DNA of 64,000 nucleotides, taken from positions 20,484,888 to 20,548,887 of the forward strand of contig NC_063260.1 of assembly GCF_019578655.1 (NCBI RefSeq). The letters run 5' to 3'. How positions within the stretch are numbered: position 1 is the first letter of the stretch; every line of letters starts with the position of its first letter. A program made the position numbers and the translations under genes. The DNA is from Ricinus communis (Eukaryota; Streptophyta; Magnoliopsida; Malpighiales; Euphorbiaceae). Below are positions 45,260-58,700 of the stretch, piece by piece. A model generated the notes under the pieces. It searched no databases and was not told where the DNA came from. It saw only the letters and a program-made list of their open reading frames with translations.

Positions 45260-48200
45260 AATTTCTATTTGATGAAAATTTCATAAATAAATTTAAAATC
45301 AGTGAATTTGATTTGTAGCATGACTTTGACTCCAATTTCGTACTTGATATCAAGAAACTCCATTGATTTCCCACCCAGAAGTTCTGGCCAAGTTATTAGC
45401 AGGGTAGAGTTATAGCTTGTCTATGTCTATGTTTAGATTTATATTAAAATAATTTTTTCTGTTATTGCTCTTAAGAGTATGTTAAAATCATCCAATGATA
45501 ATAAAATTTGATGATTGAAATACCTATATCCACTCCATTTCATGGAAAAGGTTTACAACATAATTTGAAGGAACATTCTTTAAGGTAAAATTTCCTTCCT
45601 TGCTGCTAGGAAGGGCTGAAAAATAAATAAAGCGGAAGATGGTGGTTTGAACTTTGAACTCTAAATTCTCAGTTGCTGAGACCTAATGTGTTTAGACAGT
45701 TGATTGAAGGTTTTATTTGGAACTCTGTTCCAGTTCATTCTATAGGTTGAAGAACGCCTTGATTCATTGTTTGAGGTTACTAGAATAGGTATAATATTTA
45801 CATGTGGTAGATAAGCATATTTGTGGATAAAGATTACTTCATGTTTCCCAATGGTAGTGATTGAAGCATTCTAATTGTAAGCTTTTAAAACTTTAGTTTG
45901 GTTTTGTTGCATTTCCAAAAAAGAAAAATTTGCTTGGTCCTTTGGGAACTATTTCTAAAACCTGCTTAAAGAGTTTCACCCCTAGAATGAAAGCATCATT
46001 TGGATCCAGCTGAATATTTGTTTCTGTAACATGGCGCAATTTTGTGTACCAAGTTATTGTTCATCTTTTGCATAGTAAAAGTATTGATCAGTTGCGTAAT
46101 ATCAATTTTGGAGTTCAACTTTCCAATCTAATAGTAAATTTACTCTTGGAAAAAGCGAGTGTGGGATAGCGTTGAGAGTCATTTGTTTTGTCAATTTGCT
46201 TCAGCCTAGGAAAGATCAGGATGATTTTATGCTCTCATTCTTTTGGTTGTAGCTACAGCACATGACCGTCATAATTATTGCGCTTTAGGTACATCATCAT
46301 TATATATGTTCAAGGACTATTGGTTGTATGCGGAGACTCTCACTCACAAGAACATTTAGATGCATAATCTCCTTTTATTTATCTATATAGATATGATGCC
46401 TTCTAATAGCCTCAAGTCGTTCTCTCGCCTTTTCTAGTCCATATACCATGCACATTAAATTCAGTAGTAAAATTTTGATGCAGGAATATGAAGATGGAGA
46501 AACAGCAGCCAGCCAAGCCCAGCCGTGAGCGAATGGAAATGGGTTCCTAGCATTGGGGTGATACCCATAAAATATTAAGCTTCTGAGAATTATTGGTGTT
46601 CAGCTTTTATCCATTTTGAAGTCGTTCAGTTCAGCTATAGCATTCTCATGTCAGGATGCGATTTATGTAATGCGTGCAAAGCGTTGTGTGTTTTTATTTT
46701 TGGGAGAAATATGTCAAAACAATTCGATTTTGAAGTTGATTCTTTTTTCCCTTGTCTATGTTTATTCTGATAATTGTCTATATAACCAACCATTTGTTGA
46801 GCCAAGCTCTGCCCTGTCAAAGGAATCTGCTTCTTGAAGATTTTTCGAGTGTTGTAGCTGTTAAGTATCCACATTTAACATATATATATATATAGTTTGT
46901 GAATAGTTGAAAATTGAGAATTATGTTGGCAACTTCTAACTGAGTGGCTGGTACTTGATGCAACCCTGTCTCGGTAAGCCAGCATGCAGTCACGGGTTGA
47001 ACAAGAACCCTACTTCCCACTCATCTCAAAAAGTTAAGAAAATAAAAGTAAAAATTCAATTGTAGATGATAGTATTATATTTATTTTATCAATGATACTA
47101 TAAAATCCATGTACAAATGAAAGTAAATATTAGAAATTTATTGTAGTTCATTCAATTAAATATCATGCTTAAATTATTACTAAAAGGGGTCTATCATTCT
47201 CCTTTACTTTATTTTTCAAAGAGCAAAGAAATTAAGAAAGAAGTCATCCTTGGTGGGGTTCGTTAGTTGCTGATTTGCAGTGCCAGTGCGTCGTGACATA
47301 TCAGATTCAGAATACATAGGCTCACAACTTGGGGTGGAGCTAGGAGTTCAAAATAGGGGCCGAAACAATTTATTTTTAAAATTAAGAACACTAATATGTA
47401 AAAGAAATACAGAAAAAATATTAAAAACTTGAAAGTTGGAGACCCAAATAGTAAAAAAAAAAAAACGAACTTAAAATATGTAAGCAAAATTTTAAAATCT
47501 TGGGACTTTTACACAATTATGGGAAAACGGGTGCAAATTTTTATTTTTACGGTCACTTTTTCTTATGATTTTTCTTCAAAAAGTTTTATTTGTACGGTAT
47601 TTTTAAAACTATATTATAATATTCTTTTGATATTTTATTAATATTTTTCAGTATATTTGTATTACGGTTAAATATTATTTTTAATTTTATTTTAATTATA
47701 TCTTCGAATATCTTAAACTATATTTGATATATTTTGATATTATTATGATATATTTTTAAAACACATATTTTCATGTCATCAAAATATATTAATTTCTATA
47801 AAAAAAATATAGCATCATTCAATTTATGAATACCAAACTTAATGATACAAATAAAAATAATAAATTTATTTTATTTGATTGATTTCACAGTAATACAATA
47901 TCCTATCGGTATCTTTTTAGATATAGTATCTTTTTAAAAAAAAAAATTCTAAAAGACAAATTCATAATAATATAATTTAAAATAAATAAGCTTTTGATAT
48001 TTTATAGATATACTTTTAGTATTTATTTTGATGAAATTCTGAAAAAAGAAAGATTTAAAATAAAAACTGAAGTTATAATAATACGAATTAAAAATTATAA
48101 TATTTTAGTATTTTATAAGTATATTTTTTTTGATTAAATTCTTAAAAAATAAAAAGTAAAAACTAATAATCAAAGTCACAATAATATAAATTTTGAAAAA

Positions 48201-49105
48201 GTAAATTTTTTTGAAGAAAACCGTAAAAGAAATCTTTCTTTTGCCGTAAAAAAAGTTCTCAAAAAACCGTACACCATGAAATTCTTCTAAAACTTTTGGA
48301 GAAGGAACAAAACAAGATAAATTCTTTTGGCGGTTATTTTGGAAGGAGGCATTCGGCTGAATGTTTTTTATTTATTTCATTATGGCGATCAATGGCCTCT
48401 AGGCTCCTTGCTTGGCGCCAATACTTCCTCGCACGCTAGGCATAAGGCAAAGCATGTTTTAGCATAATGCATATTTAATTTTATCTTATAGTTAAATTTG
48501 ATATTTTTATTTTTTATTTTTAATTATAATCTAAAAAATATTAGATTTTATTTTTATAACTTCTCAATTTAGATTTTGATTTAATCTAACAGATATTTTG
48601 TAATACTGCATTTTTCTTTCCTTGTTTATTATTATTTTAATTTAATTTTCATATTATTATGTTAATATTTTAAATTATTTATATTATATATACATATATA
48701 TATATATATATATGGAAATAAAAACGTGTGTACATAAGCTATATATATTTTTTTTTTTTAGTTTAGGAGGAAAGACTGCCACTTTCATTATAATATCTGT
48801 GATTTTCAAATTTTAATTTTTTTATTTTCAGGAACAATTTGATAAATTGATATTTTGTGAGTAATTGAGCATTATTTAATTTAGTTTAATCTAATATTTT
48901 TCAATAATTTAAACATATTAATTTTAGAAAGTTTTAAATTTCAATTTTATGGTTTGTAATGAGTAAGTTAATTTTATTTATAATAGCCCTATTTACAATA
49001 CCTATTTTCTAAATAACTTGGGTTAAATCTACATTAGTTATCAATTACTTTTTATTTTATATAATTGTTGTGACTATTATTATTGTCAGTCTAAGATAAT
49101 GTTAA
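45260..49105. other. Intergenic DNA, no gene identified
   Basis: 45500-46900 has a more balanced composition and a TTTGATGCAG|GAATATGAAG acceptor-like site near 46485, so it could hold UTR exons or a non-coding RNA. I found no coding support. 47540-48260 holds scattered ACGGT words in both orientations that might be an old transposon. 48690-48715 is an (AT) microsatellite. Confidence 0.4.
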
Positions 49106-49108
49106 ATT

Positions 49109-50311
49109 TGTTAGGGTACTAAATTAGAGGTATAGAACTAATTGTTCATGTAATTAAATAAAAAAAACTATATAACATAGTGATGGGGATGTTACTGTAG
49201 CAATGTTTTTATAGAGGGGGGCAGGGGGGGAGTTGGGGAGTTGATAGGTAATTTTGTTGTTGGCAAATATCACCAAGCCCCTTCCCTTCCTCCCTCTCCT
49301 TCTTCCTCCCCACTGGTCCCTCTCCCTCCTTGTTTTCTTTCATTTCCGCTGCCTGCCAGCTCCTTTCAGCCACCGCGTGCCGTCGCCATCGCCTTCTCCT
49401 TCTACCTTTCTTGCTGTCGCCGTCGGGCTTGAGGGAGGAAAGCTCCCTTCCTTGCTGCCACCGCCAGAATAACCACCTACCGCCCTCTCCTCGTAAATTT
49501 TATGACGGAATCTTGCTCCCCACCGTCGAAAATCCAAGGTCAGCCCATTCTCGTCGTTGATCAGCCGTTTTTCAGCTTCTCTAAACCTCGCCGAAGCCGA
49601 AACTTTCTTGCCTCGATCTGGTGGCTTCCGGTTAGTTTCAGGTGAAGACATCTGTAGTTTTGAACTCCTTACAGCTTAAGCTTCTCGCAGGCGTCTCTGA
49701 ATTCGAAATTCAACGTCGTTGCTAGTACTAGTTTTCCGAAAATGCATAATTTCAATTTTATTTGAACTTTAAAAGTTAATTTAAAATTATAGAAAATGTT
49801 TGATGCATTAATTGTTAGTTATTAATAATTAATTAGTAGCCTATTCTAGAAATGCTATAAATTAATTATAGTAAAAATTATTTTAGAATAACTCATTGTC
49901 TGTTCCTCTTCGTTATTTGTTTATCCTCTTACCGAGCTCTCTACTCCCGCTCGGTAGTAGATCCCTTTTGAGTGTTATTCTCATTTTCACTTCATCAAAA
50001 CTCAGCTTTAGTGAGATTGGGGTAACAATGTTAGTTAATATTTTTATTAATATGAAATCGTGCAGAGTCTTATTATTGTTGTTGATGAACTTTTCGAATC
50101 ATTTTGTAACTTTTATTTTATAACACAGATTCACAAGTTCCTGACAGTTTTAAAGTCTTATAATTTAATACTTAAGACTAGATATCCTAACGTACTAGTT
50201 TACCTTTCTGTGATAAATATTCTAGAAATGTGTTGACCAATTAATTATTTTACGTAACTACTGTGTTAATTCCCACAGCCCCCACCTATCAGTATAAGAT
50301 CGGGTGTTATA
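49109..50311 (+). mobile_element. Probable solo LTR of a Gypsy-type element
   Basis: The stretch starts TGTTAGGGTACTAAATTAGA and ends CGGGTGTTATA, in which the final CA expected of an LTR appears as TA. The early part (GATGTTACTGTAGCAATG, then ATAGAGGGGGGCAGGGGGG) and the GC-richer pyrimidine-rich transcribed part (49260-49660) are typical of plant Gypsy LTRs. No internal retroelement domain follows on either side, so a solo LTR is the simplest reading. No clean 5-bp target duplication is found. Several short ORFs inside (49240-49650) are by-products of the GC-rich part. Confidence 0.55.
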
Positions 50312-50319
50312 TATTTGAA

Positions 50320-51058
50320 TTTATCTTTTACTAAAAAAATATGAAAAGAGATGTCTATAAAAAATATTACAGTATTGAAATGATCCAAATTGTGCCTTTA
50401 GTCATTTTCTTTTCTTTACATTTTATTTTGTACTTGAATTTAGGAGCTTATTTGATTAAATAAATGTAATAGAATATTATGAAATTAATTTGTAGGTCTT
50501 AACTTAATTATATTCATATTAAATATATGAAATTATTTATGAGTTTATAATTGTTTGTTAGAAATATATTCTAGTATTTCTAATCTGAATATTATAAAGA
50601 AACAAAAGTTTAGACCACAAATGGATCGCACCGACAACATCGAAAATAAATAGATATAAAGAAGAAGCTTAACAAGCAAAAGGCTGTGAACAGGGAGGAA
50701 ACCAAAAGTTAAAAGAGGTAGCCAAAAAATTAACTTAAGGCGGACTAAAATAAGAAAAAAAAATATATTGTTGATAGAAATGTTTAAGCATCTTAAAAAT
50801 TGAAGGAAAAAAATAAAAATATTTAACATATATTTCACAAATTCTAAGATTTATTTAAAGTATAATGATTTAAAATCTTGGAATTTACAATTTTTAATAA
50901 TTTTATTGTGTTGTTTGGGCTTTTTCAAAAAATGTTTATTATTTTTAAATACAATCTAGCAATTGAAAGATTGAATACATGGTGGTTTTCTTGCTGATTT
51001 CCATGTAACGTAAAATGGAAATCAACTAAGAAACTAACATATGAAAATATAAAACAAG

Positions 51059-51089
<31 letters not shown>

Positions 51090-51395
51090 GATGAGCATAA
51101 TTAGTTTCTTTTTAATCTTTGAACATTGTTATATGTCATTGTTGAATACCTTAATTATAGCTAATGAATGGTCTTGCCGGTGGTCTTTTCTCTGATGTTA
51201 ATAAATGAATGCGAAATTTGGATTGTCAGCTACAAGGTTTGATTTGTTTTTGTCTGTTATTTTGTTTGATTAAATACGTAAGCATGGAGATGTGTATTGA
51301 ATATTAATTTTGATATAGCCATTTCTTTTCCTTTCTGGTAACAACAAACAAAATCTGTCGAATCCATAAATAAAAACAGATAAGAAGCATAGGGG
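50320..51395. other. AT-rich spacer upstream of the reductase pseudogene
   Basis: No ORF of note. The last 150 bases could be the former promoter and leader of the pseudogene. Confidence 0.4.
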
Positions 51396-52552
51396 AGTTA
51401 TAATGGAGAACAAGTTGAGCAAAATCCTCATATTTGGTGCAACTGGCTACATTGGCAAGTACATGGTGAAGGCAAGCATCTTATTAGGACATAAAACTTA
51501 TGCCTAAAAACTCGCCCCACTACCTCACTAACTCCTCCCTCAAAGGTTCATATCCACCGCCACTTCCAATCCATGGGTGTTACTAATCTGCATCTCTTAG
51601 TCAAGATAATAGAAATTAGTTTTCTACTTTGTTTCTGTTTCTTTTCTCTTTTTTTGGTTAAAAGAAAAATAAGCAAAGAGGGAATGATAATGACAGGGAG
51701 AATTAGATGAGCATGAAAAGATTGTAGCCCTACTTGGCGAAGTGGATATCTGCACTACCTTACCCTCAAGTTCTCGATCAGCTCAAAATCATAGACGCCA
51801 TCAAAGTCGCTCGTAATATAAAGGTATCCACTCTTCCACTCACACATTTGGTTTCTTTCTTCTTTCCTGTGGACTGCAATGTATTCATTTTTTAATATTT
51901 TAAATATAAAATTATTTTTATATAATTTTACATGTATTTAATTGAAATTATTATTAAATTAAAATTCTATAAATAATATAGTATTTTATAATACATCATA
52001 GAAATACTAAATATATTAATTTTTTAAAAATTATTATTAAAATTTTAAAATATAAATTTTAATAATTTATTATCATCAAAAATATTTAGTTTGTTTCTAA
52101 ATTATTTAAACATACTTATTTTATCAAAAATTTATATTTCTATTAATATTTATGATATATAAAGTAAGAAAAATATAATATGTAGTTAAACAAATAAAAA
52201 ACTTGTTACTCTTTTGAATTTTTTTTTTAAATAAATTCAATCTATACGTCTAGGGTTGTAAATGAACCAAAGGTTGAAGTGCTATTTAGAACTCGGATTT
52301 ATAAAAAGCTCGTTCGAGACCGTTTATTAATTTAAACGAGTTAAGCTCCAGCTTGACAAAGTTTAGTTCATTAGCTTGCGAATCTGCTCATTTATTGGCT
52401 CGCGAACAGGCTCGTGAGCTCGAGTTCGGTTCGTATATAAACTTTACGAATATGGTCGTAATCTGGCTCGTTTATAAAATTCTATCTACGTTTATAAACT
52501 CGATAAACAGGCTTGTGAGCAAGTTCGTTTATAAGCTCGAGCTCGAATTCAA

Positions 52553-52583
<31 letters not shown>

Positions 52584-52955
52584 TAACTACAACATTTAAA
52601 TATAGATATTACTATTAGTAAGACCTGGAATAAAAATAATAAATAATAAACAAATATATTCTATAACAATTTACCAAAATATATATTTTTTAAATTAGAT
52701 AAAATAAAATTGACTCGTTGTTATAAATTTTGTTTTATTTATAAATTATTGTGTATTATAAAATTTAGTTACATATTTACAACGGTAAAAATATTATAAA
52801 TGCATTCTCTAATTACACTAAATTAATAAAAAATTATTCATTATTAAAATCTTAATTAGTATTTAATAGGTCATGACTAACGAGATATTAGTGTAGAAAA
52901 AAAATCAAAAACCCTATATATATATATATTTATAGTGGGATATATATATATATAT

Positions 52956-53080
52956 TAATCTTACCATAAAGTATTTTCTTTCTTTTCAATCTCATGCTTT
53001 TTAGTTTTTAGATATCTCATATGTAACGATTCAGAAATAGATCACATTAGATATTATCCGCTTTGGCCCTCTACTAACTT

Positions 53081-53158
<78 letters not shown>

Positions 53159-53271
53159 TAATCTTACCATAAAGTATTTTCTTTCTTTTCAATCTCATGC
53201 TTTTTAGTTCTTAGATATCTCATACAGATCACATGAGATATTATCCGCTTTGGCCCTCTACTAACTTCACG
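52956..53271. repeat. Duplicated 110-bp segment around an (AT)n tract
   Basis: 52956-53082 and 53160-53271 share AATCTTACCATAAAGTATTT through CCCTCTACTAACTTCA. Copy 2 lacks 19 bases that contain the LTR start. Between them lies a pure (AT) run of about 37 units at 53083-53157. Confidence 0.9.
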
Positions 53272-53766
53272 GTTTTGTTCCTTTGGAACAGGTTCGAAAA
53301 CTTCCCAGAAGGTCACCCATCCTGGAATTTTTCTGAACCAAGCACGTTTAACTTTGGAGTTCCTACAACTCCACAGTCAAACAACTCTTTACATATATAA
53401 TATTAACAATTTCCGCCCCGTTTCAATATGCAATTCGATTCATTCATGTACTTCATACTTTAAGGTGCTGCTGTCCTAGAAGTCTGCCAGAAATCAAGCA
53501 TTGTCCATGCTTTGGAGTTCCTACAACTCCACAGTCAAACAACGAAAAAGCATTTCCTATGACCAGTTCCAACTCTTTACATATATAATATTAACAATTT
53601 CCGCCCCGTTTCAATATGCAATTCGATTCATTCATGTACTTCGTACTTTAAGGTGCTGCTGTCCTAGAAGTCTGCCAGAAACCAAGCATTGTCCTTGCAT
53701 TCTATTTTTGCTCCCGCGTCCACTTCCCACTCTCGTCAGATCGCTTCTCTAGGCCAGGTTATCACA
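53022..53766 (+). mobile_element. Cassandra-like repeat carrying 5S rRNA sequence
   Basis: It begins TGTAACGATTCAGAAATAGA, then CACATTAGATATTATCCGCT as in many plant TRIM LTRs, and ends GGTTATCACA. Within it, 53291-53363 is similar, on the opposite strand, to the internal promoter region of plant 5S rRNA: CTTCCCAGAAGGTCACCCAT, CAAGCACGTTTAACTTTGGA and GTTCC are recognisable. Cassandra elements are short LTR elements known to carry such a 5S domain. Here the unit is scrambled by an (AT)37 tract and two tandem duplications. I cannot tell a solo LTR from a rearranged full element. Confidence 0.65.
53353..53697. repeat. Tandem duplication of about 158 bp
   Basis: 53353-53510 repeats at 53511-53697, starting TTTGGAGTTCCTACAACTCC both times. 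Copy 2 has 27 additional bases (GAAAAAGCATTTCC...) after CAAACAAC. The two copies differ otherwise at only a few sites, so the duplication is recent. Confidence 0.92.
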
Positions 53767-55749
53767 TCATATTTGTCCAATTCGAATTTGAAGTCAATAG
53801 AATGGAGTGTCGGTGTTGATCATACTATCTTTTTTTGAGAAAATTTTAATTTAATTAAAACTTTAAATTGAATTTATATTTATATTTATAAATGATAATC
53901 AAATTGAAAATTAAGTTAAAATAAATAAAGATTATAATTTATATAAGTTTATATTATTATGATGATTTTTTAGCTATTTTGTTATATCACACTTTGATTA
54001 TTTTATATTTTAAAATTTATTTTAAATTTTATAAATAATATTCAGACGAGTGCCACTAAAAAATAAAATTGTGGGGCTAATTTATATGCTCTTTAAGTTA
54101 ATACAGAATCGTGATATGTTTAGTATGGTCTTCTTACAATTTTATGTATTGTTTGTCTTTATTTTCATTATTCATGTTGGTTTAGTAATACTTTTCTTTT
54201 CATGTTTTGCTATATTTTTAGACGCTGATTTTAATTATTTTTGTTGCAATCTTTTTTTTTTGCTAAATTTGATACTTTCATCATTTTTTGCTATATTTTT
54301 AGATATTGCTATTAATTAATTTAATTATTAAAAAATGCTTAACGAACTCGAACTCGAGCTTTTATCGTTATGAAATCACTTAATAAATTAAATTTGAACC
54401 GAGCTCGAGCTATTCATTGGACCGAGCTAGTTGCGAACCAAACTTGAGCGAGTTATTGAACCTAGCTAGTTGCAAATCGAGCTCGAGCTATTTGTGATCC
54501 TAATTATTTTCAAAAGAGTCGAACTCGAGCTCTATTATAAAAGCTCGAATTGAGCTCGAGCCTCTACCATAATTAAAAAAACCAAGCCTGAACTTGTTGA
54601 TATTCGGCTCGGCTCAGTCCGATTACCAATATAATATATTATTATTCATACATCAATCTATCTAAATTCTTTTTTATTCATCTCTGATATAAAAAAATAC
54701 ATAAGTCTTTATAATTAAAAGCGTCAAATTATAAAGTACTTTTTCTTGAACTGTACATTTTTTTCTTCTTAAATTGTTTGGTCGATTGTTTACTAATCCT
54801 CTTGCACGGCAGAGGTTCTTGCCGTCAGATTTCGGAGTGGAAGAGGATAGAGTGACTCCCTTACCACCATTTGAAGCTTTCCTTGAGAAGAAGAGAAAAA
54901 TCAGAAGGGCTACTGAAGAAGCTGGTGCTTACTTTGTCAATTACTTGCTTCTTCCACATTAACAAAGATTTGACATTGTTGTCTATGGCAGCGGTGAAGC
55001 GAAAGGTACTATTGACAATATTATATTATGAGAAAGGTCCTGCTAAAATTGGAACTCTGATGCATAGCTAAAAATATCGATTATGTAAGGATTACTTGTT
55101 TGTTGAATGCACACTGTTCAGCTGTCCTAAACTATGAAGAGGATATTGCAGTATACACAATAAAAGCAGCGGATGACCCAAGAACGGTTAATCGAGTGGT
55201 AATTTACAGGCCACATAACAACATTATATCTCAGCTTGAACTGATCTCTCCTTAGTAAAAGAAGACTGGTCAGGTTTTCAATAGAGTTCATACATCTGAG
55301 AATGACATGATGGAGCTCTAGAAGAGTAAGGGACAATAGTTAGATTTTGCGTTTTTCTTTCTACTCATCTAATGCTATCATTATTTAATATTTTTTTTTG
55401 CTTTATTAGTCATTGAACAAGGAATTACTATTATATAATTGCTGCGAAAAATAAGAATAAATAAAAGTAGATTTCAAAAATTTTTTGTATGATCTTTCAT
55501 TTTCTTTTTTTAAAGTGTATATACGATCTTTCAATTTTATGCAGCCCTGCCACATCCGGCCAATATTCCAGTGGCTATCCTTCACAGCTTGTTCATTAAG
55601 GGTGATACGATGAGCTATGAACTTGATAAAGATGATCTTGAGGCTTCAGTTCTCTATCCAGACTTCAAATATACTACTGTCGATCAACTTCTTGATATTC
55701 TTCTGATTAACCCTCCAAGTCCTGCATCTGCTGCTTTTGGATGAACTTC

Positions 55750-58700
55750 TCACGGCCCCTTAATTGGCAATTCTTCAATTTGTTAGTGATTCGCACATAG
55801 TTAGTTGGCCGGACACCTCTTGAACTTGATTTTAATAAAATAAATAGAATAAAATAAAAGCATGGTTTCTGGCACCATTTCTTGTGTCATTAGCAGATAT
55901 ATTTAAGGTTTCTTATTCCTCTAAATGTTCATTTTCCCCAACGACATGGAATGGCTTAAGTTGTTTATTCTATATGATAGTTTTAGAACTGATAATTCCC
56001 CTAATTTCGATATACCTTAGAAGAAAATACTGAGTAAATTTGAATAATTTGTATTATCGTAAACTTTATATATCATGCATTCCTTTTTCCTTCAATATTT
56101 CTATACCTTTTTCTTTAATTGATATTTAAATTCTTTTTTTAAAATTATTTATCATATAAGAGATAATGATATAAATGGTGATTGAGTTTTGTACTTTGTT
56201 TCATTGTAATCGCAAAATTTTACTTTATTTTATTTTAATCATTTAATTTTAGTTTACTTGTAATTTAGTTACAAAAACAACCAATAGAAAAAGAATAATT
56301 AAGAAAGTGAAATGCAACATGTCAATTTTTATTAGCTATTTGACTAAATTATAACCTAAAACTAAAGTTGAATGATCAAAATGAAATAAATTAAAATTTT
56401 GTGATAAAATCTACAGCAATCAGTGATGCATAATTGATGATGGGCAATAGACTGTTGAATAGCAGTAAATGCGAAACCATTGCCATTGTTGATGTAAGGC
56501 AGCAGTTTATCAGCATTTAAAACCATTGCAATGTAAAGCCAATCCAAGATATGAATATGCAGCGAGTGATATTAAATTGTTGCCCTATTATTCTCTTAGT
56601 AACATATTTTTCTAACGGTTGCAAATAATTGTAATTAGAGTGTCTTCTATATATATATATATATAAGATTTAGATTAATCTAGGGTTTCAGAGCTATTAC
56701 TTAGTAGTTGAAATTGCTCAGACTTGGCCCATTTACTCTGAATTCCCAAATTTGCAATTCTGTTAATCTTTCTTAATTTTGCATTGATGCTTTGACCGAC
56801 ATTGTCCTGATGCCTTTGTACATATGGAATGGAGTAACGGTTTTCAAATCATTTTAAGGAGCTACTGCAGCAGAGCAAATGTAGTTGATAGTGAGTCTTG
56901 TTCACCAACAGAAAATTAATGCCATTCCGATATCTATATTCTCTGTATACACAGAATAATTTAATTAAGACATCAAATTCAGACCGACAATTTAATCTTA
57001 AAAGTAAAAAACCACTTGACCCCATCAATGTTATCTTTTATACAACAGAAGAATTGCTCACAAAACTCAAAATCCTTCCACGACCAGCGTACCTTGAAGC
57101 CCAACCCAACACGTTTTAAGGGCTGAGATCTGCACAGTTAGCTTGTGTCTTAGGCTGAAAACAATTTTACAGAAGGTTAAAAAAACTGGGTAGCAAGACA
57201 AGAGCCTGGAGTAACTTTACTACCTTAACCTTAGAGAGCAACTAAAGGCTGTGCATGTGCCACATCTTCAAGTTTAACTAAAGAAACCATTGATGAGAAA
57301 ACCTTACACCTCATTCTGTAAGAGAGTAGTTGAAAAAAGCTGAAATAGCAGGCCATGTTTGACAGGGACTTGTGATATAAAAGTGTGAGTTAGTGCTATC
57401 ATATTTTTTTTTTCAGCCTTTCAGAAGAAAATAATCCATTAAAATTCAGTTTCTACTTTTCCAAAAGCAATTTCCAGAGTATATTATTCCTCTTCTTATA
57501 AGCAGTAAATGGCAGTAGAGCCAAGTTGGATGAGAGTCGTCCTTGCAAAAGGTATATAGGACATTTTCTATATCATGCAAAAAAGTTTTGATAAAGCCCA
57601 GAGATTGAATTAAAGGCTATATACATTAGCTAAAATGGTATGCACCACCATTAGTCCATTTCCATTGGTTAAGAAATCTTTGCCGAAGCAAAAGTCACTG
57701 CTGTATTAGATACCCTAACTTCAAACTGGAAGCCAGGTTTTGGTGAGAAAAGAATTAACTGTTACGAGTTTGTCACGAACAAGACCAAGGCATCCATTAA
57801 TTAATGGCCAAAAAAGAATTCACTGTAAAAGTTTGTCACGGACAACACCAAAATCAATTTATGCATTGTCCACAAAGCACCCACTAACTTATAATCAATT
57901 GCCTGATAGGATACATCTTCCTTTCTCCCTTTATATTCTTTCCCATATATAATTTTTCTGAATAGCCTTTTGCTAAATGAGTATATTCTTCTTCTAATAT
58001 TAATTGTTATGCATTTTAGTAGCAAACTCCTTCAAGCGTCATGAGAAAAACAGTCACTTTGCTGAACAAGACAGTATCTGAATAAATTAATAATATTATA
58101 AAGTGAGAGACCAATCAAAAACTGGCATAATTATTATTCATATCCAAATTACTTACATTTTGTGGCTTAAAAGTGACAACAACATCACTAGAAATGGTTC
58201 TAAAAAGAACATGTGGAAGCGTGGCACAAAAAATCATCAAAAGAAGAAATTCACAAAATAACATAACATGTATGTGTTTGCAAACGGTACCCAATTGCTT
58301 TGCTTAGTGTTATTAATTATAATTTCCACTACCTCACAATCACAACCACTGCCGGGTAACAATAAACATGTGGGGCTTTTGCTTTGCCATATCTGTTTCT
58401 CATACAATTCCCCACTTAAGCAAGCCCTCTGCTCCAATTATATGCATGCTAAGCCAACTGTGCCACACCCAATTATGAAACAGATTGCATTAATTAGTCA
58501 TGTTAACTTGTAATTATATTATAAGATAACTCCTATTTGGCTTTTTTTTTATATATTAAAAAAAAATTGTCATTCTAAATCCAATTCACTGTGTTAAATA
58601 CAAATACGAAATATATCATTAAATTGATTCTTTATAAGAAAATAAATAAATAAATTGGAATGAAGACAACTTTAAAAAGAAAAAAAAGGAATCAAATGAT

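Larger units (their letters stand above)
52251..54628. mobile_element. Degenerate hAT-like element in pseudogene intron
   Basis: The left end TAGGGTTGTAAATGAACC and the right end, read in reverse as TGGTAATCGGACTGAGCC, enclose subterminal clusters of GAGCTCG/CGAGCTC words (52290-52545 and 54335-54610) that are complementary between ends. This is typical of non-autonomous plant hAT elements. There is no transposase ORF. The central part was enlarged by a Cassandra-like insertion and tandem duplications. The target duplication is unclear. Confidence 0.6.
51403..55744 (+). pseudogene. Isoeugenol/eugenol-synthase-like reductase pseudogene
   Basis: Five exon relics resemble the PIP family of NADPH-dependent reductases (isoflavone reductase, PCBER, eugenol synthase). 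Exon 1 (51403 to about 51600) encodes [20 protein letters not shown], the NAD(P)-binding GxTGYIG loop, then a stop in place of the normal frame. Exon 2 (51698-51823) keeps GELDEHEKIVALLGEVD, then shifts frame before LDQLKIIDAIKVA. Exon 3 (54813-55005) has [20 protein letters not shown] and KKRKIRRA, lacks about 12 codons that normally follow EAAG, and has a stop after LLLPH. Exon 4 (about 55122-55340) has [14 protein letters not shown] and stops. Exon 5 (55545-55744) is intact to SPASAAFG. The RFLPSDFG form points to the isoeugenol/eugenol synthase branch. The intron between exons 2 and 3 is about 3 kb because of nested insertions. Confidence 0.88.

Noticed and set aside
47540..48260. Possible Mutator-like or MITE element with ACGGT words
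   Set aside because: The opposed words are too degenerate to define ends, and no target duplication was found.
49240..49650. Overlapping open frames rich in Pro, Ser and Leu
   Set aside because: All frames on both strands stay open because the stretch is GC- and pyrimidine-rich. It fits the transcribed part of a Gypsy LTR better than a gene.
52353..52586. 77-codon frame ending in a run of isoleucines
   Set aside because: It is a translation of the hAT-like end plus an (AAT) microsatellite.
58268..58513. 81-codon frame with a hydrophobic N-terminus like a secreted peptide
   Set aside because: There is no family match, no mature-peptide motif and no promoter context; AT-rich spacer often gives such frames by chance.
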